Source: DAINRZ01 sp964634885 (lineage in GTDB: Bacteria; Bacteroidota; Ignavibacteria; Kapaibacteriales; UBA2268). Taken from it: a stretch of 64,000 bases of DNA. Within the stretch, counting starts at the first letter, position 1, and every line of letters begins with the position of its first letter. A model generated the notes under the pieces. The model saw only the letters and a list, made by a program, of their open reading frames with translations. It was not told the DNA's origin and ran no database searches. Position numbers and translations under genes: made by a program. Shown here one piece after another: positions 25,754 through 34,311 of the stretch. The stretch spans positions 62,001-126,000 of the forward strand of contig CAZWLN010000001.1 in assembly GCA_964634885.1 (NCBI GenBank), read 5' to 3'.

Positions 25754-28699
25754 ATGATGAAAAAATCAATAACAGCTGCTTTAATCCTGCTTTTCTCAGC
25801 CTTCAGCGCCTATGGCGCCGGCGACCTGCCGTTTCCGCTAAAGTACGTCAACCCGATGATCGGCACCGGCGGCCACGGCCATACCTATCCCGGCCCCTGC
25901 GTGCCTTTCGGCATGGTGCAGCTCAGCCCGGACACCAGGCTGACCGGCTGGGACGGCTGCTCCGCATACCATTACTCGGACAGCGTGGTTTACGGCTTTT
26001 CACATACGCACCTGAGCGGTACCGGTTGTTCAGACTACGGCGACATCCTTCTCCTGCCCATGACTAATCCGAAGATCGGCCAGCCGGGGTTAACTTCACA
26101 GCGGGGTTACGACCTGTTTTCACATCAGGGAGAGAAAGCCGAACCAGGCTACTATTCCGTCAGCCTCCGTTCGGGTATCAATGTTGAGTTGACAACTACG
26201 GAGCGGGTTGGCATACATAAATATACCTACCCTGAAAAAACTGCAAACCGTTTTCTCCTGCTTGAACTCGAACACAGGGACAGACTCCTGGAGTCTGAGA
26301 TCAAGGTGCTCGACAGCGTTACTGTCGCCGGTTTCCGCAGGTCAACAGCCTGGGCGCGCAACCAGGTGGTATATTTCTATATCAGGTTCTCGGCCCCCAT
26401 AAAAGGTTCCATGGTCGAAGTGGACACCAGCGGAGCCGCAAAAGGCATGAGAGACTTCAGCCGCTACCTCAGGGCCTATCTTCAGTTCCGGAACAGCGGC
26501 AGCCTTACGGTAAAAGTAGCCCTGTCTGCCGTCAGCATCGACGGCGCCCGCAAGAACATGGAAGCGGAAGCGCCGGGATGGGACTTCGGTGCTGCCAGGG
26601 AAAGCACCGCCGTTAAGTGGTCCGAGTACCTGAAACGTATCGAAGTAAAAGGCACGGAAGAGGACATGACCAATTTTTACTCTGCACTGTACCATGTGGC
26701 GCTTGCACCGAACCTGTTCGGGGACGTGGACGGCAGGTACCGCGGACGCGACCTCAAAGTCCACGATGCCAAAGGATACGACTATTACACCGTGTTCAGC
26801 CTCTGGGACACTTACCGCGCCTTCCATCCGCTGATGACGATAATAGACGGAAAGCGTACCAATGACTTCATCAATACTTTCATTGCCCAATACCAGCAGG
26901 GTGGCAAACTTCCTGTTTGGGAACTGTCGTCGAATGAGACCGAATGCATGATTGGCTATCACTCTGTTTCAGTCATTGCCGACGCCATGGTGAAAGGAAT
27001 CAGGGGCTACGATAAAGAAAAGGCTTACGAGGCCGCAAAACACAGCGCTATTAACTTCAGGTACAGGGGACTGGGAATACTCGACTCCCTCGGCTTCCTG
27101 CCTGTTGACGGTGAGTGGGAGTCCGTTTCCAAGACTCTTGAATATGCTTACGACGACTGGTGCATTGCGCAGATGGCGAAGATACTCGACAAGCCTGACG
27201 ATTACAGATATTTCCTTGAGCGCGGCCAGTACTATAAGAACATTTTCGATCCGGTTTACGGCTTCATGAGGCCCCGTATTAACGGTGGCTTCTACACTCC
27301 CTTCGATCCTTTCGAAGTGAATAATAACTACACCGAAGCCAATTCCTGGCAGTACAGTTTCTCTGTACCACAGGATGTTACCGGACTTACAAACCTGTTC
27401 GGCAGCAGGAAATCGCTCGAAAACAAGCTCGACGCCCTGTTCAGCGCCAGCAGCCAGACAACAGGCAGGGACCAGTCGGACATTTCCGGACTCATCGGCC
27501 AGTATGCCCATGGTAACGAACCAAGCCACCACATAGCATACCTGTACTCATACGCCGGCGCTCCGTGGAAAACGCAGGAGATTGTCTCTAAGATCATGAA
27601 AGAACTCTACAAGCCCAATCCCGACGGCCTCTGCGGCAACGAAGACTGCGGCCAGATGTCCGCCTGGTATGTATTGAGCGCCCTGGGATTCTATCCGGTT
27701 TGCCCCGGTTCTGTTCAGTACACAATCGGTTCGCCCCTGTTTGAAACTGCTGTGGTCAACCTGGAAAACGGTAAGAAATTCACGATTATATGCAACAACA
27801 AGACAGCTAATAACATATATATCAAGTCTGCGAAGCTAAACGGCAAAGACTATAACCTCGGATATATCACACATGATGAGATAGTCAACGGCGATACCCT
27901 CATTTTTGAAATGTCGGACGTTCCAAACAAGGACTGGGCGTCTTCAGAAAGCAGCTTGCCCGTAACAAGCATCACCGAGCACCTGATCACCCCGGCGCCC
28001 TGGCTAAGGGAAAGCCCCCGTGTATTCAAGGACAGTGTCCTGGTAGAATATGCATGTACCGACCCGAATACCAGGATATACTGTACACAGGACGGAACCA
28101 CACCGAACGGCAGTTCTGCACTCTACCGGAAACCATTTACCGTACACAATACCGTAACCCTGAAAGCCTACGCAGAAGCGCCGGGCAGGGAACCGAGCAA
28201 AGTAATTACAGCAGTAATGAAAAAGGTTGACCGGAACTGGAGTGTCAATGTACTGTCAAAGATGAACAACCAGTACACCGCAGGCGGCCCGATGGGACTC
28301 ATCGACGGCATTAACGGCAATGAGCGCTGGAGGCTTGGTGGCTGGCAGGGCTATCTTGGAACCGACTTCACAGCCATCATCGACCTGAAGAAAGATACTG
28401 CCATCAGCAGGATACGAAGCCGCTTCCTGCAGGATGCACCGTCGTGGATATGGATGCCCTGCGAAGTGATTTTCTATGTCAGCAGCGACGGCGCAGATTA
28501 CAGGGAAGTCAAAAGAATTACGACAGATGTTCCGACGGATGAAAAAGAAGTAGTCATCAGGGAATACACTGCTGAGCTGAACAAGGTCCGTGGCCGCTAT
28601 GTCAAAGTCACTGCCACAAAATTAGGGGCCATACCATCATGGCACCCCGGGGCAGGACAGCCGGCCTTCATCTTCACTGACGAGATCGAGGTGGAGTAA
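25754..28699 (+). CDS. GH92 family alpha-mannosidase, secreted, with C-terminal CBM-like domains
   Basis: A 981-residue exported glycoside hydrolase of family 92 (calcium-dependent exo-alpha-mannosidases acting mainly on alpha-1,2-mannosides of N-glycans or mannans). A signal peptide covers about residues 1-22. The family start (VNPMIGTGGHGHTYPGP) and the catalytic half motifs are visible: SSNETECMIGYHS near 392, GNEPSHHIAYLY near 587 and GNEDCGQMSAWYV near 628, the last carrying the Asp implicated as catalytic base. After about 750 come a chitobiase-C/Fn3-associated segment (YCTQDGTTPNGSS) and an F5/8-type C discoidin-like domain (about 840-981) for carbohydrate binding. ATG ATG occurs in tandem at the start. 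It sits between two AT-rich genes and has no Sus partner nearby. Confidence 0.94.
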   Translation: MMKKSITAALILLFSAFSAYGAGDLPFPLKYVNPMIGTGGHGHTYPGPCVPFGMVQLSPDTRLTGWDGCSAYHYSDSVVYGFSHTHLSGTGCSDYGDILLLPMTNPKIGQPGLTSQRGYDLFSHQGEKAEPGYYSVSLRSGINVELTTTERVGIHKYTYPEKTANRFLLLELEHRDRLLESEIKVLDSVTVAGFRRSTAWARNQVVYFYIRFSAPIKGSMVEVDTSGAAKGMRDFSRYLRAYLQFRNSGSLTVKVALSAVSIDGARKNMEAEAPGWDFGAARESTAVKWSEYLKRIEVKGTEEDMTNFYSALYHVALAPNLFGDVDGRYRGRDLKVHDAKGYDYYTVFSLWDTYRAFHPLMTIIDGKRTNDFINTFIAQYQQGGKLPVWELSSNETECMIGYHSVSVIADAMVKGIRGYDKEKAYEAAKHSAINFRYRGLGILDSLGFLPVDGEWESVSKTLEYAYDDWCIAQMAKILDKPDDYRYFLERGQYYKNIFDPVYGFMRPRINGGFYTPFDPFEVNNNYTEANSWQYSFSVPQDVTGLTNLFGSRKSLENKLDALFSASSQTTGRDQSDISGLIGQYAHGNEPSHHIAYLYSYAGAPWKTQEIVSKIMKELYKPNPDGLCGNEDCGQMSAWYVLSALGFYPVCPGSVQYTIGSPLFETAVVNLENGKKFTIICNNKTANNIYIKSAKLNGKDYNLGYITHDEIVNGDTLIFEMSDVPNKDWASSESSLPVTSITEHLITPAPWLRESPRVFKDSVLVEYACTDPNTRIYCTQDGTTPNGSSALYRKPFTVHNTVTLKAYAEAPGREPSKVITAVMKKVDRNWSVNVLSKMNNQYTAGGPMGLIDGINGNERWRLGGWQGYLGTDFTAIIDLKKDTAISRIRSRFLQDAPSWIWMPCEVIFYVSSDGADYREVKRITTDVPTDEKEVVIREYTAELNKVRGRYVKVTATKLGAIPSWHPGAGQPAFIFTDEIEVE

Positions 28700-28751
28700 A
28701 TACAGAATCCTGTCATCATAAATTATTTCGATTGAAGAATAATACTTTTAT

Positions 28752-29318
28752 ATGGCAAAGAATAGTTTTGATACTGTAAGAGAATTGATTTATTGGTCCT
28801 ATGCCAATTTGGCAATGGCTCATTCTGCTGTCGGTAGAAGGCAAGCAGAATACTCTCAATTGAATTACATGATAAGGGCAAGATTATTTAAAGGCTTAAA
28901 AGCAGGCTCAATGAATTTAAGAACAATATTTGACGATGAAAAGATTAAAATTTATACAGGTATGATTTGCAATTATTGTGGTTCAAGCATTAATCTCAGT
29001 CTTGACCATATTTTTCCCAAATTTTCCGGTGGATCGGATAATGCAGAGAATCTAATTATCGCTTGTAAAAATTGTAATAGTTCAAAAGGTAAAAAAGATT
29101 TAATGGAGTGGATGATTGCTAGTAATACATTCTTACCACTTATGGTTATTAGAAGGTACTTAAAACTTGTTTATAATTTCTGTCTTGAATTTGAACTATT
29201 GGATGTAACAATTGACGAGATGCACAATAAGGGGTTACCGTTTAATATTACATTATTGCCTACTACATTCCCTTCTCCAAAGTATTTAGTTTTGAATGCA
29301 AATGAATTACTTTTGTAA
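28752..29318 (+). CDS. HNH endonuclease
   Basis: A 188-residue protein with a compact HNH nuclease core: zinc-type cysteines CNYCG (C73, C76), catalytic DH (Asp85-His86 in LSLDHIFPKFSGGSDN), Asn100 and CKNC (C105, C108) followed by SSKGKK. The N-terminal 60 residues are helical and polar, and the C-terminal 65 residues are hydrophobic and unassigned. It is AT-rich relative to the upstream GH92 gene, from which it is 52 bases away. HNH genes of this type are often single acquired nucleases, sometimes defence-linked, but no partner is adjacent. Target and function are unknown. Confidence 0.86.
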   Translation: MAKNSFDTVRELIYWSYANLAMAHSAVGRRQAEYSQLNYMIRARLFKGLKAGSMNLRTIFDDEKIKIYTGMICNYCGSSINLSLDHIFPKFSGGSDNAENLIIACKNCNSSKGKKDLMEWMIASNTFLPLMVIRRYLKLVYNFCLEFELLDVTIDEMHNKGLPFNITLLPTTFPSPKYLVLNANELLL

Positions 29319-29355
29319 ATATTCCACAAAAAATTGTAGTATTATATACCTATAA

Positions 29356-29376
29356 GAGGCCGGCATAACCGGCCTC
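29356..29376. repeat. Inverted repeat downstream of HNH gene
   Basis: GAGGCCGG (29356-29363) and CCGGCCTC (29369-29376) enclose CATAA. No T tract follows on either strand, so it may be a weak terminator or a repeat. Confidence 0.5.
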
Positions 29377-29474
29377 TCATGCGGGACACTTACCCGGTTG
29401 CAGGCCCAACGGCACAGCAACATCTCTTACCCCGCCTTCATTGTGTAAAGAGGAGAAGCATTTGTACCTTGTAA

Positions 29475-29505
29475 GATGGACTCCACCTCGAAGGTGAAGT
29501 CCATC
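29475..29505. repeat. Hairpin repeat sharing GGTG(A/G)AGTCCATC with 32387-32409
   Basis: GATGGACT (29475-29482) pairs with AGTCCATC (29498-29505), and CACCT (29484-29488) with AGGTG (29492-29496). The 3' half recurs at about 32387-32409, so this is a second dispersed hairpin type. Confidence 0.6.
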
Positions 29506-29524
29506 CCGGGAAGTACATTACATG

Positions 29525-30697
29525 CTAATTCGAGTTTCCGAGAAATACCCTGAATACTTTGTTCTGGCCCTGGTCGGCAACATAAACGTAGTTGCTGCCG
29601 AAATTTCCTTTACCAAAAACAAAGCAACCGGGAGAGCTGAACTTACCTTGTGCTACTGTAGTAATATCATTGCTGCCGTTAATCTTCACAAGACTGGATG
29701 TCCCGCCTCTTGATGTGGCATAGAGTCCACCATCATCCCTGAAAAGCAGAGACCTTGGGTTTTGCAGTATTGCATGAGTTTTGGGGTTTCCGGGGGTTCC
29801 GTCTTCATTGATCGGGTAGCGCATTATTACATTATCAATGGTGATTGCTATATAGATGTTTTTCTGGTCTTTGTCAAAAGCCATGCTTGAAATTAATATC
29901 TTGTTTTCACCTTTTTGATAGGCAATCTCTCTGATGAAATCTGTCTTTGTACCGTTGGGAGCGATTTTAACAATTTTGTTGGCAAAAGCGTCGAGGACGT
30001 AAATGTTGCCGGCTTCATCCGTAACAATATCGAATGCTTTCAGGAAGCCTGATGCTAATTCTGTTTTATTGCCTGAAGCATCGATCTTTATTACCCTTGT
30101 GCCACAGGCAGCCAGCAGGCAATTGTCCGAAGTGTTTGTGATGCAGTTCAGTTCAGGGCAATCGATGTTGGCATAGATCGTTTTTTCTCCCGTGGAAGTA
30201 ATCCTTGTTATGGTACGAGAGCCGCTGTTGCTGACATATAAATATCCATTATCATCGATTGCAATGCCGTTGGCGCCCATCAGTTCATCTGCAAAAACCT
30301 CAGTGTAGCCGGCATTTTGTTTGAGTTCAATGGTTATTTCACCTGACACGCTGTTTTTGTTGTTGTCTCTGGCAATCAGCTTTATCTTGTGAGTACCGGG
30401 TACTGCGTCGTGCGTATCCCAGTAAAGGGCGTAGGGAGCAATCGCATCGATGAAAACACTGCTGTCATCCACAAAAAATTCAACTGACCCAACACCTGAA
30501 CCTTCGTCAGATACGTTGGCAGTAATCGCAATGTTATCGCCGATCATGAATTCCTGATTGTTCAGGGGTTGTGTAATGGAAAGAACAGGGTTTGTCTTAT
30601 CATCGACAACCGGGTTTGTTGTTTCGTCATCGCATGAGACAAGTAATGCCACAGACAGGCAGGCTGCATATGCTATAAACAATAATTTCCTCATCAT
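29525..30697 (-). CDS. Lipoprotein with Ig-like domain and NHL/SMP-30-type propeller
   Basis: An envelope lipoprotein: signal peptide with lipobox LVSC followed by Asp-Asp-Glu, which favours export to the outer membrane in this phylum only as an inference. Residues about 35-125 form a bacterial Ig-like domain (NPVLSITQPLNNQ, GVGSVEFFVDD, GTHKIKLIARDNN). The rest is a six-bladed beta-propeller of NHL/gluconolactonase type with repeated GxxxxxDxxGxLYV and NKIVKIAPNG units. A longer frame starts with TTG at 30709, but GGAGG lies five bases before the ATG at 30695-30697, so that start is used. No catalytic residues are obvious and the function is unknown. It is alone on the minus strand. Confidence 0.82.
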   Translation of the reverse strand: MMRKLLFIAYAACLSVALLVSCDDETTNPVVDDKTNPVLSITQPLNNQEFMIGDNIAITANVSDEGSGVGSVEFFVDDSSVFIDAIAPYALYWDTHDAVPGTHKIKLIARDNNKNSVSGEITIELKQNAGYTEVFADELMGANGIAIDDNGYLYVSNSGSRTITRITSTGEKTIYANIDCPELNCITNTSDNCLLAACGTRVIKIDASGNKTELASGFLKAFDIVTDEAGNIYVLDAFANKIVKIAPNGTKTDFIREIAYQKGENKILISSMAFDKDQKNIYIAITIDNVIMRYPINEDGTPGNPKTHAILQNPRSLLFRDDGGLYATSRGGTSSLVKINGSNDITTVAQGKFSSPGCFVFGKGNFGSNYVYVADQGQNKVFRVFLGNSN

Positions 30698-31136
30698 GAG
30701 TTCCTCCAAAGAATGAATAATAAATATATTAAAAAAATGATTTTGACCTTATTTTTATATCCGGGTGAATCCGCCGTAACTATCCGGTATTACAAATCAA
30801 TTTACGTCTATTATCCGGCAAAGCCTCGTTTAGCTCTGTTTTCGTTCGTACGGTACCTGTCTTTCATATACCCGGACTGTGTGTTGACAATCATTATCGC
30901 AGTATTGTTCCGTCAGATATTATTGTGGTGGGGAATAATGTTGTTCCCTGTGTGAATATTGCCGTGTTTCAATCATGTCTTTGCTCCCTTTTTTTTCTGG
31001 TTTACAAATCAATCTAACATCGACATACAAAAAACTCTATCAGTAAGTACGTTATACTGTGAAAAAGGTTTCACAATTAAATTAATATTTTTTAATTTGC
31101 AGTCGATAATTAAAGAATGTATAAAAAAAGAGATGT
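30698..31136. other. Divergent intergenic region, no gene recognised
   Basis: About 440 bases between the divergent propeller lipoprotein and the REC-histidine kinase gene. Short open frames here have no coding character. It should hold both promoters; a small TGAAA...TTTCA dyad occurs near 31061-31076. Confidence 0.45.
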
Positions 31137-32282
31137 ATGGAAAATATAGTATCTGGTATGAACAAGAACGAAATTGCAGAAGAGCAAAGCCTCGTATTAA
31201 TTGTTGACGACAATCCCAACGACCTTCAGATAATCGGCAATATCCTGAAGGAGATGAACTATAAAATTGCAGCTTTTACCAATGCGGGCGATGCACTCGA
31301 ATTCATCAACAAGAAGCTACCGGACATCATTATCCTCGATATTATGATGCCTGAAGTTGACGGCTATGAACTGTGCCGTCAAATAAAACAACTGGATTTT
31401 GCCAGGGACATCCCGGTAATTTTCATCAGCGCGCTGCGCGAGACAGTTGACATTGTCAAGGGATTCGAGATCGGCGGCATGGACTATATTACCAAGCCAT
31501 TCAAAAAGCAGGAGACAATCGCCAGGGTCAGCGCCCACCTGACCATCTTCAGGCAAAGGAAAGAACTCAACAAACTTAATGACGAACTGAAAGAAATCAA
31601 TTCGACAAAAGATAAATTCTTCTCCATCATAGCCCATGACCTTAAGAATCCCCTGGGCGCTTTCAGGAACGTTACTTCCTTCCTGCTGAAGAATTTCAAG
31701 ACCCTGCCCGAGGAAGAAAAGCTCGACTTTGTTGACCTGATGAACCAGTCCGCTTCTCATGTTTACACTCTCCTGGAAAACCTGCTAAACTGGTCCCGTA
31801 CACAAACCGGAAGAATGGAGTTCAACCCGGAAAAGTTCAACCTGGCATTAGTTGTCGCCGATACGATACAACTCGTAAAAATGTCGGCAGATAAAAAAGA
31901 GATTACCCTTGTCAATAACATCGAACCCGATACGCTGGTAGTTGCAGATATAAATATGATTACAACCGTGATTAGGAATTTAATTACAAATGCTCTTAAA
32001 TTCACTCACAAAGGCGGTACCATCACAGTTAACGGCACGCCCAAAGGGGACTATTACCAGGTTGAAGTGGCAGATACCGGCGTGGGGATGAGTGAGGACA
32101 TCAAACAGAAGCTTTTCAACATCAAGCACCACCATTCCACTCTCGGCACGAACGAGGAAAGGGGTACGGGCCTGGGACTGATTCTGTGCAAAGAATTCAT
32201 CGAGAGAAACAACGGACACATTTGGGTGGACAGCGAACCGGATAAAGGAAGTAAATTCAACTTCACACTACCTGTTAACTAA
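31137..32282 (+). CDS. Receiver-histidine kinase (REC-HisKA-HATPase)
   Basis: A 381-residue soluble signalling protein with the order reversed from classic hybrid kinases. A receiver domain (about 19-135; acidic Asp24/Asp25, phospho-site Asp68 in ILDIMMPEVDGYE, Lys120 in YITKPFK) is followed by a coiled linker (RKELNKLNDELKEIN), HisKA with His167 in SIIAHDLKNPLG, and HATPase_c (NALKFTHKGG, DTGVGM, RGTGLGL). No membrane segment is present, so it is cytoplasmic. The receiver probably takes phosphate from another kinase and tunes the kinase half. It stands alone, with no adjacent partner regulator, so the partners are unknown. Confidence 0.92.
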   Translation: MENIVSGMNKNEIAEEQSLVLIVDDNPNDLQIIGNILKEMNYKIAAFTNAGDALEFINKKLPDIIILDIMMPEVDGYELCRQIKQLDFARDIPVIFISALRETVDIVKGFEIGGMDYITKPFKKQETIARVSAHLTIFRQRKELNKLNDELKEINSTKDKFFSIIAHDLKNPLGAFRNVTSFLLKNFKTLPEEEKLDFVDLMNQSASHVYTLLENLLNWSRTQTGRMEFNPEKFNLALVVADTIQLVKMSADKKEITLVNNIEPDTLVVADINMITTVIRNLITNALKFTHKGGTITVNGTPKGDYYQVEVADTGVGMSEDIKQKLFNIKHHHSTLGTNEERGTGLGLILCKEFIERNNGHIWVDSEPDKGSKFNFTLPVN

Positions 32283-32338
32283 TTTGCGTAAACTATTGTA
32301 GTTTATAAAGTTCGTCAAGAAAGTCTGCCACTGCAATT

Positions 32339-32364
32339 GAACAAGGGGCTGCTGCCCCTTGTTC
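32339..32364. repeat. 11-bp perfect hairpin
   Basis: GAACAAGGGGC (32339-32349) pairs with GCCCCTTGTTC (32354-32364) around TGCT. It lies about 57 bases after the kinase stop without a T tract, so its role as a terminator is uncertain. Confidence 0.5.
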
Positions 32365-32386
32365 ACACAAATCATATACTCTATGC

Positions 32387-32482
32387 ACCTCTGAGGTGGA
32401 GTCCATCTTGCCGATTGCAGGTTTAACCTTGAAGATTACCGCTGCTTCTTTCTCCTTCCCCAATGGGGAAGGCCGGGATGGG
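32387..32482. repeat. Composite of two dispersed intergenic repeats
   Basis: The segment begins with CACCTCTGAGGTGGAGTCC, related to 29475-29505. It ends with CCTTCCCC (32454-32461) AAT GGGGAAGG (32465-32472) followed by CCGGGATGGGG, the inverted relative of 17127-17155. Both repeat families therefore meet in one 262-base gap. Confidence 0.6.
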
Positions 32483-32544
32483 GTCGTCAAGTAAGAATCA
32501 AGAACATATTAAATTACCCATTATAATTGGTGGCATATTTCTTC

Positions 32545-33351
32545 CTATGCCTTCTTTTTCATCAGCACCAGATTGTCCTTGCGTTTCAGCAATTGTTTCA
32601 GGTTGTCGTCAATTGGGAATGGCTTCTTATTCATTATTAATGAATCATTTCGAATGACAAAGAAATACCTTGTCCTGTTTTTCGGTGATTTCTCCAAAAA
32701 GAAAGAATCATCGGTACAGGCCAGGGAATCTTCTTTGTTGCCACTATCCCGGGGACACCAGTTATAGTTGTATTTGTACTGTTTTCCGTTCCACGTCACA
32801 TTGAAATCTTTTTGGAAAATATACTCTTTACCCTTAGAATCGAGATAGCTTCCAGCCAGTGTATGAGAAATGACATAGCGTAAAATACTGTCAAAATCTA
32901 TCTTATTACTGCTGTACACCTTCACATAATGATTGGTACGCTTTGAATCATCAAATTTATTCACCCATGTAATACTGTCAGGGTAAACAATAAAATAGTC
33001 GAATCCATTTCGTTCCAGGACTTTGTCAGCAGTGACGAAGATTTTGTTGCCTGTTTGTTCCATCGTTAGAAGTGTATCATCACCGTTATCATGGAAATTC
33101 CCGTAACACCTTGTAAATTTGTTGTTTGCATATCCGAAGCTAAGAAACAAATAGGGTGTTTTCCCGGCTTCAAGAGCTCTCATAAATGATTTGGTATTAA
33201 TCAGTGTGCTATAGAAATTCTTTTCGAGCCAGAGCCCGGACAGATAATTCTGTATGTCTTCCGGCGGTTTGTTATTTGACTTGTTCTCATCGGCGTTGCA
33301 GCAAATACCAATCAAAAATATGACTATTAATATAATATTACCCGGTTTCAT
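32545..33351 (-). CDS. Hypothetical exported protein, 268 aa
   Basis: I do not recognise the family. A hydrophobic N-terminus (MKPGNIILIVIFLIGICC) followed by Asn/Lys/Pro-rich residues looks like a lipoprotein or secreted-protein signal, although the lipobox is imperfect. The body is rich in aromatic residues, Asp and Lys and appears mostly beta-strand (FIVYPDSITWVNKF, YFFVIRNDSLIMNKKPF). A longer frame begins with GTG at 33357. GGAG sits five bases before the ATG at 33349-33351, so that is chosen. It lies next to another unknown envelope protein (33419-33901) in the same direction, 67 bases apart, so the two may be one operon. Confidence 0.6.
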   Translation of the reverse strand: MKPGNIILIVIFLIGICCNADENKSNNKPPEDIQNYLSGLWLEKNFYSTLINTKSFMRALEAGKTPYLFLSFGYANNKFTRCYGNFHDNGDDTLLTMEQTGNKIFVTADKVLERNGFDYFIVYPDSITWVNKFDDSKRTNHYVKVYSSNKIDFDSILRYVISHTLAGSYLDSKGKEYIFQKDFNVTWNGKQYKYNYNWCPRDSGNKEDSLACTDDSFFLEKSPKNRTRYFFVIRNDSLIMNKKPFPIDDNLKQLLKRKDNLVLMKKKA

Positions 33352-33418
33352 AAACACTCCATTGTCAATGTTAGCTTAAGATTTCCAAAATTCAATATAA
33401 AGAATATCGGTGAAGGAA

Positions 33419-33901
33419 TCAAGGGAATTCAATGAAACCGGCAAAATTTTCAGGAACCATGCCCGCTGAATTTATTATTATGACCGGAGAGCCATTGTCG
33501 CTGCCGTCTTTTTCGTATTCGATTTTTCCATCGCTGAATATCTCTAATGTGTCTTTACCAATACGATAATTGATTATGTCTGAATCTTTAATTAAACAGA
33601 GTATATTTCCAAAGCCAAAATATTCACTTTGACAGACAGCAAATGAATTATGAATGTCTGAAAAATCGGAGCTGGTTTTCATTATGAGCATCAGTTTTGT
33701 ATTATCCATCGGAATAGTAATTTCTCTGTATGAGTATTTGGTAAGTAATACCGTTAGTAATATCACTAACACAGTAAACAAAACTACTGAAATACCAGAA
33801 ATCGCAACAATAATCACAAATATTCTTTTTGACAGGCCGCTGATGATCTCCCATAGCAACTTAAATACCTGATACAGATAGTCGGTAAAGCTATTATTCA
33901 T
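33419..33901 (-). CDS. Hypothetical membrane protein, 160 aa
   Basis: I do not recognise the family. One strong membrane segment lies at about residues 27-55 (IFVIIVAISGISVVLFTVLVILLTV split over the region). A short basic cytoplasmic N-terminus precedes it, and a C-terminal extracytoplasmic part of about 100 residues with beta-strand character follows. A longer reading uses TTG at 33928. The ATG at 33899-33901 has AAGGA four to five bases upstream and is preferred. It precedes the unknown exported protein at 32545-33351, probably in one transcript. Confidence 0.55.
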   Translation of the reverse strand: MNNSFTDYLYQVFKLLWEIISGLSKRIFVIIVAISGISVVLFTVLVILLTVLLTKYSYREITIPMDNTKLMLIMKTSSDFSDIHNSFAVCQSEYFGFGNILCLIKDSDIINYRIGKDTLEIFSDGKIEYEKDGSDNGSPVIIINSAGMVPENFAGFIEFP

Positions 33902-34311
33902 TTTTTCCTTCATAATCTGTTCTATCAACGTGATAGTATTTATACTATTGTTGATTAAGCTTTCTACATCGATACTCAGGTACTACAGGCTCAGATTATA
34001 TTAAGTATCACTCTGCTTTCATAATACTGAAATTATAGCATTGTTAAAGGCAGCGAGATCAGGCGAGGATAAACCTAAGGGAACAGAAAAAAGTCGGTTT
34101 ACACAGCAATGTTGCCATGTCATTAAACTGATTTTTAAATTGCTTTTGGGGATTATCCACGTATTCATTACGGAGTACATGAGCGGCGGAAATACAATTT
34201 CCTTTATCAAAACAACCAACAAATTAAACTCAGGTTTTATTATTTTCCCTAATATTCATATCTTTACATGAATGAAAAGGAATATTATTTAAAAAATTTA
34301 TAGGATAAATA
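33902..34311. other. Intergenic region, no gene recognised
   Basis: About 410 AT-rich bases between the divergent unknown membrane gene and the T9SS protein. TATCTTTA at 34260-34267 is a near match to the -7 consensus before the T9SS gene. Open frames inside show no coding character. Confidence 0.4.

Noticed and set aside
30713..31207. Two short plus-strand frames between the lipoprotein and the REC-kinase gene
   Set aside because: No ribosome-binding sites or recognisable motifs; base composition looks non-coding.
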